The translations under genes were made by a program, and so were the position numbers. The notes below the pieces were generated by a model, which had not been told where the DNA came from, searched no databases, and saw nothing but the letters and a program-made list of their open reading frames with translations. Positions 52,941 through 62,608 of a stretch of 64,000 nucleotides of DNA are shown piece by piece. Numbering within the stretch: position 1 is the first letter of the stretch; the number at the start of each line of letters is the position of its first letter. The stretch is from Burkholderiales bacterium (GTDB taxonomy: Bacteria > Pseudomonadota > Gammaproteobacteria > Burkholderiales > Burkholderiaceae_C): NCBI GenBank assembly GCA_016000265.1, contig JAECRL010000009.1, positions 102,172 through 166,171 on the forward strand. The letters run 5' to 3'.

Positions 52941-54410
52941 TCAAGCCGAGCGCCCGTAGTTGTCCTGGAAGCGCACGATGTCGTCCTCACCCAGGTAGCT
53001 GCCCGACTGCACCTCGATGATCTCCAGCGGGATCGCCCCGGGGTTGATCAACCGGTGCACCGTGCCCAGCGGGATGTAGGTGGACTGGTTCTCCGACAGC
53101 AGCACGACCTTGTCGCCCACGGTGACTTCCGCGGTGCCGCTCACCACGATCCAGTGCTCGGCGCGGTGGTGGTGCATCTGCAGGCTCAAGCTGGCCTTGG
53201 GCTTGACCATGATGCGCTTGACCTGGAAACGCGGGCCCATGTCGATGGAGTCGTACCAGCCCCAGGGGCGGTGCACGCGCCGGTGCAGCGTGCCCTCGGT
53301 GCGCGACGCGGTCGCCAGCTTGTTGACGATCTTCTTGACGTCCTGGCTGCGACTGCGGTCGGCCACCAGCACGGCATCGGGCGTCTCCACCACGACCACG
53401 TTGTCCAGGCCCACGGCGGCCACCAGGCGGCTGGTCGCGTGCACCAGGGTGTTGTGGCTGTCTTCGATCAGGGCGTCGCCCTGCGAGGCGTTGCCATCGG
53501 CGTCGTGCGGGCTGACCTGCCAGACCGCGTCCCAGGCACCCAGGTCGGACCAACCGGCGTCCAGCGGCACCATGCGCACCGTGAATCCGCTGGCGGGCTG
53601 TGCCGGGCACTGCTCCATGACGGCGTAGTCCACCGACTCGGAGGGCACGGCCGTGAATTCGTCCTTGCCCGGGCGCACGAACTGCGCGTCGGTGGTGCGC
53701 ACGGCAAACGACGCGCGGGTGGCCTCCACGATGTCGGGCCGGAAGTGGCTCAGCGCGGCCAGCCAGCGCGAAGCGCGCATGACGAACATGCCGCTGTTCC
53801 AGAAGTAGCCGCCATCGGCGACGTAGCCTTGGGCGGTTGCCAGGTCGGGCTTCTCGACGAAGGCGGCCACGGGTCGCACGCCCTGAGCGTCGGCCGACTC
53901 GGTGCGGATGTAGCCGAAGCCCGTCTCGGGCCGATCGGGCGTGATGCCCAGGATGACGATGTCGCCCGAGGCCGCCGCGCGGATGGCCAGGCGCAAGGCC
54001 GCGGTGTAGGCGGCCGCATCGGTGACGGTCTGGTCAGCCGGTGTGACCACCAGGATCGGGTCCTCGCCATCGGCCGTGGCTTGCAACGCCGCCAGCGTCA
54101 CGGCCGGCGCCGTGTTGCGCCCCGCGGGCTCCAGCAGCAGCGACGAGGGCTCGCCCTTGAGCTCGCGCAACTGGTCGAGCACCAGGAATCGGTGCTCTTC
54201 GTTGCCGACCACGCAGGGCTTGGCCACGCCGATGTCGGCGTCGGCCAGCTCCTGCAGCCGCAGGTGGGCTTGCTGGAACAGGCTCTGATTGCCCTGCAGG
54301 ATGAGGAACTGCTTGGGGTACAGGGCGCGCGACAGGGGCCACAGCCGGGTGCCGGAGCCACCGGCCATGATCACGGGCAAGACAGACAAAGCGGGATGGG
54401 TCATGGTCAT
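52941..54410 (-). CDS. manC: Mannose-1-phosphate guanylyltransferase / mannose-6-phosphate isomerase
   Basis: Bifunctional enzyme making GDP-mannose for polysaccharides, 489 aa. The N-terminal nucleotidyltransferase (1-350) has MAGGSGTRLWPLSRALYPKQFL, GYFWNSGMFVM and FVEKP. The C-terminal cupin isomerase domain (about 375-489) has RPWGWYDSID, VKPKASLSLQMHHHRAEHWIVVSG and the metal-binding histidines. The start ATG overlaps the galE stop (TGATG). It is part of the exopolysaccharide gene group galE-manC, downstream of epsL and the initiating sugar transferase. Confidence 0.95.
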   Translation of the reverse strand: MTMTHPALSVLPVIMAGGSGTRLWPLSRALYPKQFLILQGNQSLFQQAHLRLQELADADIGVAKPCVVGNEEHRFLVLDQLRELKGEPSSLLLEPAGRNTAPAVTLAALQATADGEDPILVVTPADQTVTDAAAYTAALRLAIRAAASGDIVILGITPDRPETGFGYIRTESADAQGVRPVAAFVEKPDLATAQGYVADGGYFWNSGMFVMRASRWLAALSHFRPDIVEATRASFAVRTTDAQFVRPGKDEFTAVPSESVDYAVMEQCPAQPASGFTVRMVPLDAGWSDLGAWDAVWQVSPHDADGNASQGDALIEDSHNTLVHATSRLVAAVGLDNVVVVETPDAVLVADRSRSQDVKKIVNKLATASRTEGTLHRRVHRPWGWYDSIDMGPRFQVKRIMVKPKASLSLQMHHHRAEHWIVVSGTAEVTVGDKVVLLSENQSTYIPLGTVHRLINPGAIPLEIIEVQSGSYLGEDDIVRFQDNYGRSA

Positions 54411-55441
54411 CAACCTTCGAAACCGGCGGGGTTGGTGGACTGCCAGCGCCAGGAGTCCACGCACATTTCCTTGAGGCCACGGCGGGCCTTCCAGCCCATC
54501 AGGGCCTCGGCCTGAGCCGGGTCGGCGTAGCAAGCGGCCACGTCGCCAGGGCGGCGCGGCGCGAACATCACGGGGATCTCCTGTCCGCAGGCCTCGCCAT
54601 AGGCCCGGGCCAGCTCCAGCACGCTGTAGCCGCGGCCCGTTCCCAGGTTCACGGTCAGCGAACGCTGCTGCTCGCTGAGGTAGCGCAGGGCCGCCACGTG
54701 GCCCTCGGCCAGGTCCAGCACGTGGATGTAGTCGCGCACGCCGGTGCCGTCCGGCGTGTCGTAGTCGTTGCCGAACACATTGAGGTGCGGGCGCTTGCCG
54801 ATGGCCACCTGCGCCACGTACGGCATCAGGTTGTTGGGCGTGCCGCGCGGGTCTTCGCCGATCAGGCCGCTGAGGTGCGCGCCCACCGGGTTGAAGTAGC
54901 GCAGGTAGGCGATGCGCCAGCGCTTGTCGCACTGCTCCAGGCCGCGCAGCATCTCCTCGCCGATCAGCTTGGTTTGACCATACGGGTTGGTGGCGCTCAG
55001 CGGCGAGTCTTCGGTGATGGGCAGGCGCTCGGGCTGGCCGTACACCGTGGCCGACGAGCTGAACACCAGCTGGAAGACACCATGGCGCTGCATGGCCTGG
55101 CACACCGACAGCAGGCCGCCGAGGTTGTTTTCGAAGTAGTCGAGGGGGCGCTCGACCGACTCACCCACCGCCTTGAGGGCCGCGAAGTGCACGACCGCGC
55201 CCACGCCACCAAAACGGGCCTGGGCCTCGGCGAAGCAACGGTCCATGACCGCGGCGTCGCGCACGTCACCCTGGATGAAAACGGGCGCTCGGCCCCCGAT
55301 GGCCTGCAGCCGCTCCAGCACCCGGGGGGAGCTGTTGACCAGGCTGTCGACGCCGATCACGTCGAAGCCCGCCTCCTGGGCCGTCAGCCACATGTGCGAG
55401 GCGATGTAGCCGGTGGCGCCCGTCAGCAGGATGCAAGGCAT
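54410..55441 (-). CDS. galE: UDP-glucose 4-epimerase
   Basis: Interconverts UDP-glucose and UDP-galactose for polysaccharide building blocks. The 343-aa SDR-family enzyme starts MPCILLTGATGYIASHMW (NAD loop). It has FSSSATVYG with the catalytic serine and NPYGQTKLIGEEML with the Y-x-x-x-K pair. The TGATG junction with manC points to translational coupling. It lies 16 bp downstream of epsL on the same strand. Confidence 0.95.
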   Translation of the reverse strand: MPCILLTGATGYIASHMWLTAQEAGFDVIGVDSLVNSSPRVLERLQAIGGRAPVFIQGDVRDAAVMDRCFAEAQARFGGVGAVVHFAALKAVGESVERPLDYFENNLGGLLSVCQAMQRHGVFQLVFSSSATVYGQPERLPITEDSPLSATNPYGQTKLIGEEMLRGLEQCDKRWRIAYLRYFNPVGAHLSGLIGEDPRGTPNNLMPYVAQVAIGKRPHLNVFGNDYDTPDGTGVRDYIHVLDLAEGHVAALRYLSEQQRSLTVNLGTGRGYSVLELARAYGEACGQEIPVMFAPRRPGDVAACYADPAQAEALMGWKARRGLKEMCVDSWRWQSTNPAGFEG

Positions 55442-55457
55442 GGGAGGGTCTCCGGGT

Positions 55458-56726
55458 TCAGTCGAGGGTGAAACTGGCGCTGCAATCGGTCGAATGACCG
55501 TCGTATTTTTGACGGCCAAAGACGTCAGCCGTTTGACTGTAAGTCTGCCAACCGCATCGCAGCCCCACCGAACGGATCGGCTGGTAGGACAAGGACAGCG
55601 TCAAGGTCTGCTGGTGGCTGTCCGCACTGGTGGAGGACGCGTCGTTGAAGGTGACCACGCTCGACGTCGTGCGATCGCGATCGCGGCTCGATTCGTACTG
55701 GGTGAAGGCGTAGCCGGCGCCCGCGAACACCTTGCCGGTGATCCGGTACTGAGAAGACAGCGACAGCGTCGTGTTGATGGTGTCGGTCGTCACGTTCTGC
55801 ACCGTGCTGATGCGGTTGCCAAAGGCCTGGAACTGACCGCGCTCCGTGAACCGGTCGGCGTTGGTGGCCCGCGTCACGTTGACGCCGTAAGACAGCAGGC
55901 CCCGAGGGGTGTAGGTCCAGCCCAAGGCACCGGTCAGGGCGTTGGTGCGCCGGGCGCCCGCGGCGCTCGACTCGCTGTCGCGCACGCTCAGCAGCAGGTT
56001 GAGGTTGCTCAACCCCGAGATCTGCCAGTTGGTCGTGAAGTCCAGGTTGCGGTCTTCGATGGATTCGTTGTCCCGGTTGACGGGGTAAGTCGTCTTCACC
56101 CAGCGCGGGCCCAGGCCAAAGCTCAGCAGGTCAGACGCGTTGTAGACCAGGCGCAGGCCCGTGGAATTCTGCTGCGCGTTGAGGAACTGGTAGGACGCCA
56201 GCGAGTAGTTCAGCCGGTTGCGATCGAGCGTGCCGATCAGGCTCCAGCGCCCTCCGTTGCCGTAGCGCACCGCCAGGTTGGTGTCGCGGTAGCGGCGGAT
56301 GTTGCGCACCACGCGGTTGGCGCCCACGTTGTCCTGTGGGGAGGTCAGGTTCTCGGAGAAGTTGCCCGACAAGGTCGCCTGCCAGTTGGCGCCGAACTCG
56401 GAGCTGACGCTGCCGTCGAGGTCCTTGGTGTCGTTGTTGAGCAGGTCGCCGAAGCGGCTGTAGTTCACGTGACCCAGTTGCGCCGAGGCGCGGTAGGTCT
56501 GGCGCCCGTATGACTCGTCCACGCCTGCGGTCAAAGCCGTGACGCTGATGGTCTCGCGCTCGGCCTTCGTGGTGCGGGTGAAGTTGCTGTCCTTGCGCAA
56601 GGTTTGCGACAGGGTCAGGAACAGCGGCGACTTCTCCTGAGCCATCGCCAGGTGCGGCACGCAGACCGCGCCCGCCGCAACGGCCACGAACACAGCGCGG
56701 GGGAACACAGACCGGGGATTCGGCAT
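55458..56726 (-). CDS. EpsL-family outer-membrane beta-barrel of exopolysaccharide synthesis
   Basis: A 422-aa exported protein. The signal peptide is about residues 1-33 (RAVFVAVAAGAVCVPHLAMAQ). A long body of alternating polar/hydrophobic strands (SVSSEFGANWQATLSGNFSEN; YRDTNLAVRYGNGGRWSLIG; LSLSSQYRITGKVFAGAGYAF) ends in a C-terminal strand. This matches the EpsL/VpsM-type proteins linked with PEP-CTERM/exosortase EPS loci. It lies 47 bp after the initiating sugar transferase gene. It probably helps export the polymer, but direct family evidence is only strand pattern and context. Confidence 0.8.
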   Translation of the reverse strand: MPNPRSVFPRAVFVAVAAGAVCVPHLAMAQEKSPLFLTLSQTLRKDSNFTRTTKAERETISVTALTAGVDESYGRQTYRASAQLGHVNYSRFGDLLNNDTKDLDGSVSSEFGANWQATLSGNFSENLTSPQDNVGANRVVRNIRRYRDTNLAVRYGNGGRWSLIGTLDRNRLNYSLASYQFLNAQQNSTGLRLVYNASDLLSFGLGPRWVKTTYPVNRDNESIEDRNLDFTTNWQISGLSNLNLLLSVRDSESSAAGARRTNALTGALGWTYTPRGLLSYGVNVTRATNADRFTERGQFQAFGNRISTVQNVTTDTINTTLSLSSQYRITGKVFAGAGYAFTQYESSRDRDRTTSSVVTFNDASSTSADSHQQTLTLSLSYQPIRSVGLRCGWQTYSQTADVFGRQKYDGHSTDCSASFTLD

Positions 56727-56773
56727 CACGTTGACCTCACTGGGTGATTTGTGGGTGGATGGGGAGCGGGGCA

Positions 56774-58168
56774 TCAGTACGCGTTGCGGTCGAACAGCAT
56801 GAGGCGGATCGTGCGGATGATGATCTGCAGGTCCAGCCCCAGCGACCAGTTGCGCAGGTACTCCAGGTCGAACTCCACGCGCGACTGCATCTTTTCGATG
56901 GTCTCGGTCTCGCCACGGTAGCCGTTGACCTGCGCCCAACCGGTGATGCCGGGGCGAACCTTGTGGCGCACCATGTAGGCCTTGATGAGACGGCGGTACT
57001 CTTCGTTGTGCGCCACGGCGTGCGGGCGCGGACCCACGATGCTCATGCGCCCCTGCAGCACGTTGATGAACTGCGGCAACTCGTCCAGCGAGGTCTTGCG
57101 GATGAAGGCGCCGAACGGCGTGATGCGCGGGTCGCCCTTGGTGGCCTGCTTGACCACCGCGCCATTGTCCTGCGTGCGCATGGAGCGGAACTTGTAGACG
57201 ATGATCTCCTCGCCATCGAGGCCATTGCGCTTTTGGCGGAAGATCACCGGCCCCGGTGACGAGGCCTTGACCCCGATGGCCACGGCCAGCAGCAGCGGTG
57301 AGATCAGCACCAGGATGACGCTGGCCAGCACGATGTCGGAGACGCGCTTGACCAGCTCGTTGGTGCCGGTGAAGGGCGTCTCGCAGATGCCGACCACGGG
57401 CACGCCGTTCATGTCCTGCAAGCGCCCTTGGATGATGCTGATGCCGAACACATCGGGCACGAAGTACAAGGACGCGGTCGTGCCCTGCACGGCTTCGAGC
57501 AGCTCGACGATGCGCGGCTGCGAGCCCAGCGGCAAGGTGATGTAGACCTCGTGGATGCCGTGGGCGTAGACATAGTTGGCCACGTCGCGCAGGCCACCCA
57601 GGCGCATGCTGACGGCCTCGGGCAGCACGCGGCTGTCGGTGCGGTCATCGAAGTAGCCGACGAACTCCACGCTCTGGTCGCGGTTGCTCTGCAGCGCCCG
57701 CGCCACCTTGCCACCCAGCGGCCCCGCCCCCACGACGATGGCGCGACGACGCGCGCCCGGTTGCGAAGCCTGGTGCTTGAGGAAGCCCTTGCCGATCAGC
57801 ACGGCCACCCACTGCACCACCGGCGTCACCACGGCCCACACGAGCATGGCGTCGAAGTCGAAGAACATCAGGCTGTTGGTGGCGTAACCACACAACCACA
57901 GGATGGCCAGCATGGACACCCAGGAGCCCGTGATGTCGATGAGCGCCTCCAGCTTGGAGACCTCGAAGCGATTGCGTCCCGGGAAGGTCAGCGCGAACAC
58001 CAACAGGCACAGCGCCATGGCCGCACGCCCCATCGGCTCGTTGGCGTACGCCATCGAGCCGGCCAGGGTCAGCACCGTCAGGAAGGGCTCCAGGAATGCC
58101 GCCACAAACGATGTGACCGATTGCGGCGCATTGAAGAACGTGCGGTTGTAGTTGCGGTTGTTGAACAT
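56774..58168 (-). CDS. Undecaprenyl-phosphate glucose phosphotransferase (EPS initiation)
   Basis: Polyprenyl glycosylphosphotransferase of 464 aa that loads the first hexose-1-phosphate on undecaprenyl phosphate. It has four N-terminal transmembrane segments (about 15-135), a CoA-binding-like Rossmann domain (about 140-255, AIVVGAGPLGGKVARAL), a fifth membrane element (about 275-300) and the catalytic bacterial sugar-transferase domain (KRNGLDGEEIIVYKFRSMR; TSLDELPQFINVLQGRMSIVGPRPHA; VRPGITGWAQVNG). It is first in the EPS unit. It belongs to the WcaJ/EpsE group; the sugar cannot be fixed from sequence. Confidence 0.93.
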   Translation of the reverse strand: MFNNRNYNRTFFNAPQSVTSFVAAFLEPFLTVLTLAGSMAYANEPMGRAAMALCLLVFALTFPGRNRFEVSKLEALIDITGSWVSMLAILWLCGYATNSLMFFDFDAMLVWAVVTPVVQWVAVLIGKGFLKHQASQPGARRRAIVVGAGPLGGKVARALQSNRDQSVEFVGYFDDRTDSRVLPEAVSMRLGGLRDVANYVYAHGIHEVYITLPLGSQPRIVELLEAVQGTTASLYFVPDVFGISIIQGRLQDMNGVPVVGICETPFTGTNELVKRVSDIVLASVILVLISPLLLAVAIGVKASSPGPVIFRQKRNGLDGEEIIVYKFRSMRTQDNGAVVKQATKGDPRITPFGAFIRKTSLDELPQFINVLQGRMSIVGPRPHAVAHNEEYRRLIKAYMVRHKVRPGITGWAQVNGYRGETETIEKMQSRVEFDLEYLRNWSLGLDLQIIIRTIRLMLFDRNAY

Positions 58169-58232
58169 GGGTGACCAAGGGGCGCTTCAGGAGCCGGGAA
58201 CAAAGCGCGACGCATGATCGCGTGACCTGTGC

Positions 58233-58251
58233 GCACCCTGGCGCAGGGTGC
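58233..58251. promoter_or_regulatory. Perfect palindrome upstream of the EPS sugar transferase
   Basis: GCACCCTG-GCG-CAGGGTGC, 8-bp perfect arms, about 65 bp before the start of the transferase gene. It could be an operator or a leader hairpin in the EPS control region, divergent from ubiJ. Confidence 0.45.
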
Positions 58252-58365
58252 CCGGCACGGTCCCGATCAATCATTGTGGATCAAAATAGATGACAGATCC
58301 CCCCGGAGGTTCCCACGGCACCCCTGGCATGCAGGGGGGTGTCGGCGGGCCCCTACAATCTCGCC

Positions 58366-58935
58366 ATGCTTCCCTCCCCATTCCAGTGGCTCGGGCCGGC
58401 CGCGCTGGCCCGCCTCGTCCTCCTGATGAACCACGTGGTGTCCAGTGAGCCCCACGCGGCGGCCCGGCTGCGCCCCCACGCCGGGCGCCCCATCGACATC
58501 CGCTGGAGCGGCGTTGGCCCCGCCAACCTGCCGCCCTTCGTGGCGCAGTGGCTGCCCGACGGCCTCACGCCGCCCCCGATCCGGCTGCTGATCACCCCGG
58601 CCGGGCTGTTCGAGGCCGTGGACGCCACCGGCTCACCCGACGGCGCCACCACGCCCTCCGGCCTGACCCTGACGGTGGACCTCGGCGAGCCGCTGGGCCT
58701 GCTCAAGCGCCTGGCGCGCGGCGAGCGCCCCGACGTGCAGATCGAGGGCGACGCCGCGCTGGCCGAAGTCGCCTCGTGGCTGATGAAGAACCTGCGCTGG
58801 GACCTCCAGGACGACGTGGCGCGCTGGCTGGGCTCGACCCCGGCCGAGTTGCTGCGCAAGGTCGGTGGTGGCATCCGCGAGGCGTTGCAGCGCTGGAAGC
58901 CGGGCGCCGGCCCGTCCAGCGGCGCGCCCCACTGA
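58366..58935 (+). CDS. ubiJ: Ubiquinone biosynthesis accessory factor UbiJ
   Basis: Lipid-binding SCP2-like accessory protein of the soluble ubiquinone complex. The 189-aa protein starts [25 protein letters not shown]. It has the SCP2 core with [29 protein letters not shown] and a C-terminal helical extension ([28 protein letters not shown]). A -10-like TACAAT at 58354-58359 lies only 6 nt before the ATG, so a leaderless or near-leaderless message is possible. It lies 14 bp upstream of ubiB; ubiE, often next to it, is absent. Confidence 0.88.
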   Translation: MLPSPFQWLGPAALARLVLLMNHVVSSEPHAAARLRPHAGRPIDIRWSGVGPANLPPFVAQWLPDGLTPPPIRLLITPAGLFEAVDATGSPDGATTPSGLTLTVDLGEPLGLLKRLARGERPDVQIEGDAALAEVASWLMKNLRWDLQDDVARWLGSTPAELLRKVGGGIREALQRWKPGAGPSSGAPH

Positions 58936-58949
58936 GCGTCGCCACCGCG

Positions 58950-60512
58950 ATGCGCTCCCTTTTCCGCCCGGCCTACATCGGCCTGATCGCGCTACGCCAT
59001 GGGCTGGACATCCTGCTGCTCGACAGCTTCGGGGGCCAGGGCCTGAGCCGGCTCGCCCGCGTGCTGACCTTCGGGCGCAAGCTGGAAGGCACGCGCGGCC
59101 AGCGCCTGCGCGAGGCGCTGGAACAGCTCGGCCCCATTTTCGTCAAGTTCGGCCAGATGCTGTCCACCCGACGCGACCTGCTGCCGCCGGATGTGGCCGA
59201 CGAGCTGGCCAAGCTGCAAGACCGCGTGCCCCCGTTCTCCAGCGCCGAGTCCGCCCGCCTGGTGGAGAAGGCCCTGGGCAAACCGCTGTCGGCCGTCTTC
59301 CGCCAGTTCGACGCCGACCCGATCGCCAGCGCCTCCATCGCGCAGGTGCACTTCGCCGTGCTACACAACGGCCGCGAGGTGGCCGTCAAGGTGCTGCGCC
59401 CCGGCATGCTCGACGTCATCGACGACGACCTGGCCCTGATGCGAACCCTGGCCGGCTGGGTCGAGCGCCTGTGGGCCGATGGCAAGCGACTCAAGCCCCG
59501 CGAGGTGGTCGCCGAGTTCGACAAGTACCTGCACGACGAGCTGGACCTGGTGCGCGAGGCCGCCAACGCCGCCCAGCTGCGTCGCAACATGCAGGGGCTC
59601 GACCTGGTGCTGGTGCCCGAGATGATCTGGGACCACTGCACCCCGACCGTCATGGTCATGGAGCGGATGAAGGGCGTGCCCATCAGCCAGATGGCGCGCC
59701 TGCGCGAGGCCGGCGTGGACATCAAGAAGCTGGCGCGCGATGGCGTCACCATCTTCTTCACCCAGGTCTTCCGCGACGGCTTCTTCCACGCCGACATGCA
59801 CCCGGGCAACATCCAGGTCAGCCTGGACACGGCCTCATTCGGGCGCTACATCGCACTCGACTTCGGCATCATCGGCACGCTCACCGAAGTCGACAAAGAT
59901 TACCTGGCGCAAAACTTCATCGCCTTTTTCCACCGCGACTACAAGCGCGTGGCCGAGCTGCACATCGAAAGCGGCTGGGTGCCGGCCAGCACGCGGGTGG
60001 ATGAACTCGAAGGCGCCATCCGAACCGTCTGCGAGCCCTATTTCGACCGGCCCTTGAAGGAAATCTCCCTGGGCCAGGTGCTGATGCGCCTGTTCCAGAT
60101 CTCGCGCCGCTTCAACGTCGAGATCCAGCCCCAGCTGGTGCTGCTGCAAAAAACGCTGCTCAACGTGGAAGGCCTGGGGCGCGAACTCGACCCCGACCTG
60201 GACCTGTGGAGCACGGCCAAGCCCTTCCTGGAGCGCTGGATGCACGAGCAGATCGGCTGGCGTGGCCTGGTCGCCCGACTCAAGCGCGAGGCGCCCCGCT
60301 ACGCCAAGCTGCTGCCCGAGTTGCCTCGCCTGGTGCACCACCAACTGGCCCATGGCGACGAGGGCCTGCGCCGCGACCTGCACGCCATCCTGCGCGAACA
60401 ACGCCGCACCAACCGCATCCTGTGGGGCGTGCTGCTGCTGGCCATCGGCTTCGGCCTGGGGCTGCTGGTGGCGCGCGTCGTGCTTGTGCTGCACGCCCAA
60501 GGCCTGATCTGA
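58950..60512 (+). CDS. ubiB: Ubiquinone biosynthesis kinase/ATPase UbiB
   Basis: Membrane-bound ADCK/UbiB family protein of 520 aa. It carries the family KxGQ motif ([32 protein letters not shown], about 50-80), ATP-binding ASIAQVHFA and AVKVLRPGM, the metal-binding [11 protein letters not shown] and DFGIIG, and two C-terminal transmembrane segments (about 495-518). Start 58950 gives [20 protein letters not shown]. It pairs with UbiJ in aerobic ubiquinone synthesis, with ubiG elsewhere in the window. Confidence 0.95.
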   Translation: MRSLFRPAYIGLIALRHGLDILLLDSFGGQGLSRLARVLTFGRKLEGTRGQRLREALEQLGPIFVKFGQMLSTRRDLLPPDVADELAKLQDRVPPFSSAESARLVEKALGKPLSAVFRQFDADPIASASIAQVHFAVLHNGREVAVKVLRPGMLDVIDDDLALMRTLAGWVERLWADGKRLKPREVVAEFDKYLHDELDLVREAANAAQLRRNMQGLDLVLVPEMIWDHCTPTVMVMERMKGVPISQMARLREAGVDIKKLARDGVTIFFTQVFRDGFFHADMHPGNIQVSLDTASFGRYIALDFGIIGTLTEVDKDYLAQNFIAFFHRDYKRVAELHIESGWVPASTRVDELEGAIRTVCEPYFDRPLKEISLGQVLMRLFQISRRFNVEIQPQLVLLQKTLLNVEGLGRELDPDLDLWSTAKPFLERWMHEQIGWRGLVARLKREAPRYAKLLPELPRLVHHQLAHGDEGLRRDLHAILREQRRTNRILWGVLLLAIGFGLGLLVARVVLVLHAQGLI

Positions 60513-60561
60513 CCCCCACCCTGCAAACTTCGGCCTGATTGTTGGAAAGGTTTCGCCGAAC

Positions 60562-62010
60562 ATGAACACGACCCTGCTCGCCTTCGTGATCCTCTACCTC
60601 GTGGGCACGATGGCCATCGGCATGTACGCCGGCACGCGCATCAAGAGCACGGCCGACTTCGCCATCGCCGGGCGCAGCCTGCCGCTGGCCATGGTGATCA
60701 CGACCACGTTCGCGACCTGGTTCGGCGCCGAGACGGTGATGGGCATCCCGGCCAAGTTCGTGGAAGGCGGCCTCCACGCCGTCATCGAAGACCCCTTCGG
60801 CGCCTCGATGTGCCTGGTGCTGGTGGGTGCCCTTTTTGCCGCCCGGCTCTACAAGATGAGCCTGCTGACCATCGGCGATTTCTACCGGCAGCGCTACGGC
60901 AAGGGCGTGGAGATCTTCTGCTCGGTGGCCATCATCCTGAGCTACCTGGGCTGGGTGGCCGCGCAGATCACGGCCCTCGGCCTGGTGTTCGCGGTGCTGT
61001 CGGGCGGGGCCATCACCCCGGCCGTGGGCATGACGATCGGCACCGCGCTGGTGCTGGCCTACGTGATGGTCGGCGGCATGCTGGCCGTGGCCTGGACGGA
61101 CTTCGTGCAGATGATCGTGCTGGTCGTGGGCCTGTCCTTCATCGCCTGGCTGGCGGCCGTCCAGGCCGGCGGCGCCGACAAGGTGATCGCACTCGCCGAG
61201 TCGCAGGACTGGTTTCGCATCCTGCCCGAGGCGACGGTGGACGGCTGGGTCTGGTTCGTGGCCGCCGGCATCACGATGATGTTCGGCTCCATCCCCCAGC
61301 AAGACGTCTTCCAGCGCGTGATGTCGGCCAAGGACAGCGACACGGCCCGCAAGGGCGCCATCATCGGCGGCCTCGGCTACCTGGCGTTCGCCTTCGTGCC
61401 CATGTTCATCGTGGCCTCGGCGCTGATCATCATGCCCACCGAGACCCAAGAGCTGCTGGCCCACGACCCGCAGAAGGTGTTGCCCACGCTCATCCTGAGC
61501 AAGATGCCCCTGGTGGCGCAGATCTTCTTCTTCGGCGCCCTGGTCTCGGCCATCAAGTCCACGTCGTCGGCCACGCTGCTGGCGCCCTCCACCAGCTTCG
61601 TCGAGAACATCCTCAAGAACATCCACCCCGGCATGAGCGACCGCCAGGTGCTGCTGTCCATGCGCATCACGCTGTTCATCTTCACCGCGCTGGTGCTGAC
61701 GTATGCCATCGTCATGCAGGGCACGGCCATCTACGACCTGGTGTCGGCGGCCTACCAGATCCCGCTGGTGGGGGCGTTCGTGCCGCTGGTGTTCGGCCTG
61801 TACTGGTCGCGTGCCACCACGCAGGGCGCCCTGCTGTCGATCACCCTGGGCATCGGCACGCTGGCGCTGTTCACCGTCAATGAGGCGCTGGGCCAGGCCT
61901 TCCCCGGCCAGCTCGCGGGCCTGGGCATGGCCCTGGGCGGGATGCTGCTGGGCTCGCTGGGGCCGCAGTTCGTCGGTGACCACCGCACGCGCGTCTCACA
62001 CATGGCCTGA
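60562..62010 (+). CDS. Sodium:solute symporter family protein
   Basis: Polytopic transporter of 482 aa with about 13 hydrophobic segments. It is of the SSS family: MNTTLLAFVILYLVGTMAIG, GRSLPLAMVITTTFATWFGAETVMGIP, LGWVAAQITALGLVF, GSIPQQDVFQRVMSAKDSDTARKGAI and SSATLLAPSTSFVENIL. The substrate (proline, pantothenate or carboxylate-like) is not resolvable. It follows ubiB by 49 bp. Confidence 0.88.
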   Translation: MNTTLLAFVILYLVGTMAIGMYAGTRIKSTADFAIAGRSLPLAMVITTTFATWFGAETVMGIPAKFVEGGLHAVIEDPFGASMCLVLVGALFAARLYKMSLLTIGDFYRQRYGKGVEIFCSVAIILSYLGWVAAQITALGLVFAVLSGGAITPAVGMTIGTALVLAYVMVGGMLAVAWTDFVQMIVLVVGLSFIAWLAAVQAGGADKVIALAESQDWFRILPEATVDGWVWFVAAGITMMFGSIPQQDVFQRVMSAKDSDTARKGAIIGGLGYLAFAFVPMFIVASALIIMPTETQELLAHDPQKVLPTLILSKMPLVAQIFFFGALVSAIKSTSSATLLAPSTSFVENILKNIHPGMSDRQVLLSMRITLFIFTALVLTYAIVMQGTAIYDLVSAAYQIPLVGAFVPLVFGLYWSRATTQGALLSITLGIGTLALFTVNEALGQAFPGQLAGLGMALGGMLLGSLGPQFVGDHRTRVSHMA

Positions 62011-62073
62011 GCAAGCCGGCCTGATGGGCTGACACGCCGGGCCTGACTTGAACACCGGGCAACGCGCCCCATT

Positions 62074-62079
62074 TACAAT
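62074..62079 (+). promoter_or_regulatory. Candidate -10 element of the FmdB-like gene
   Basis: TACAAT (62074-62079), 28 nt before the ATG at 62108. TTGAAC (62048-62053) is 20 nt upstream, a wide spacing, so the promoter is only tentative. A GAGG ribosome site follows at 62096-62099. Confidence 0.4.
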
Positions 62080-62107
62080 CCCATCCGGGAAGACCCGAGG
62101 TTTCACC

Positions 62108-62476
62108 ATGCCCATCTATGCCTATCGCTGTGGCGCTTGCGGCCACGCCAAGGACGTCTTGCAAAAGATGTCCGACTCCCCTTTGACCACCTGCCCCGCC
62201 TGCGGCGCCGAAGCGTTCAGCAAGCAGGTCACGGCCGCCGGCTTCCAGCTCAAGGGCTCGGGCTGGTACGTGACCGACTTCCGCGGCGGCTCGGCGGGCG
62301 CAGGCAGCGCCCCGGCCGCGGGGGCCGCCTCGGCGGCAACAGGGGGTGCCGCCAGCACGGCGACGTCAGACGCCGGCGCCGCCTCTTCGCCGGCGCCCTC
62401 GGCCTCCACCTCCGCGCCTTCGGGAGACGGTGGCGGCACGGCGGGAGGCTGCGGGACGTCCTGCGCCTGCCACTGA
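62108..62476 (+). CDS. FmdB-family zinc-ribbon regulatory protein
   Basis: A 122-aa protein whose first 45 residues form a CxxC zinc ribbon (MPIYAYRCGACGHAKDVLQ then TTCPACGAEAFSKQVTAAGF). A low-complexity Ala/Ser/Gly linker of about 55 residues and a Cys-rich end (GGCGTSCACH) follow. FmdB-like proteins are often encoded before aspS in Burkholderiales; the function is uncharacterised, possibly regulatory. It is 132 bp before the DUF502 gene start at 62609. Confidence 0.85.
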   Translation: MPIYAYRCGACGHAKDVLQKMSDSPLTTCPACGAEAFSKQVTAAGFQLKGSGWYVTDFRGGSAGAGSAPAAGAASAATGGAASTATSDAGAASSPAPSASTSAPSGDGGGTAGGCGTSCACH

Positions 62477-62522
62477 TCGGCGCGCAAGCGACGCCGGTGA
62501 GCGACATCACCGAGCCGCGCCC

Positions 62523-62551
62523 TTGAACCGCGTCATCGAGCGACGTATATA
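62523..62551 (+). promoter_or_regulatory. Sigma-70 promoter of the DUF502-aspS region
   Basis: -35 TTGAAC (62523-62528), 17-nt spacer, -10 TATATA (62546-62551). The predicted start is near 62558. A GTG at 62552 therefore lies inside the promoter, supporting a later start for the DUF502 gene. Confidence 0.65.
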
Positions 62552-62608
62552 GTGCCCCCTCAGCCGGGCGATGTGTCCGGCTGGCTTTCCCTGATTGGCG
62601 ACCCCCTC

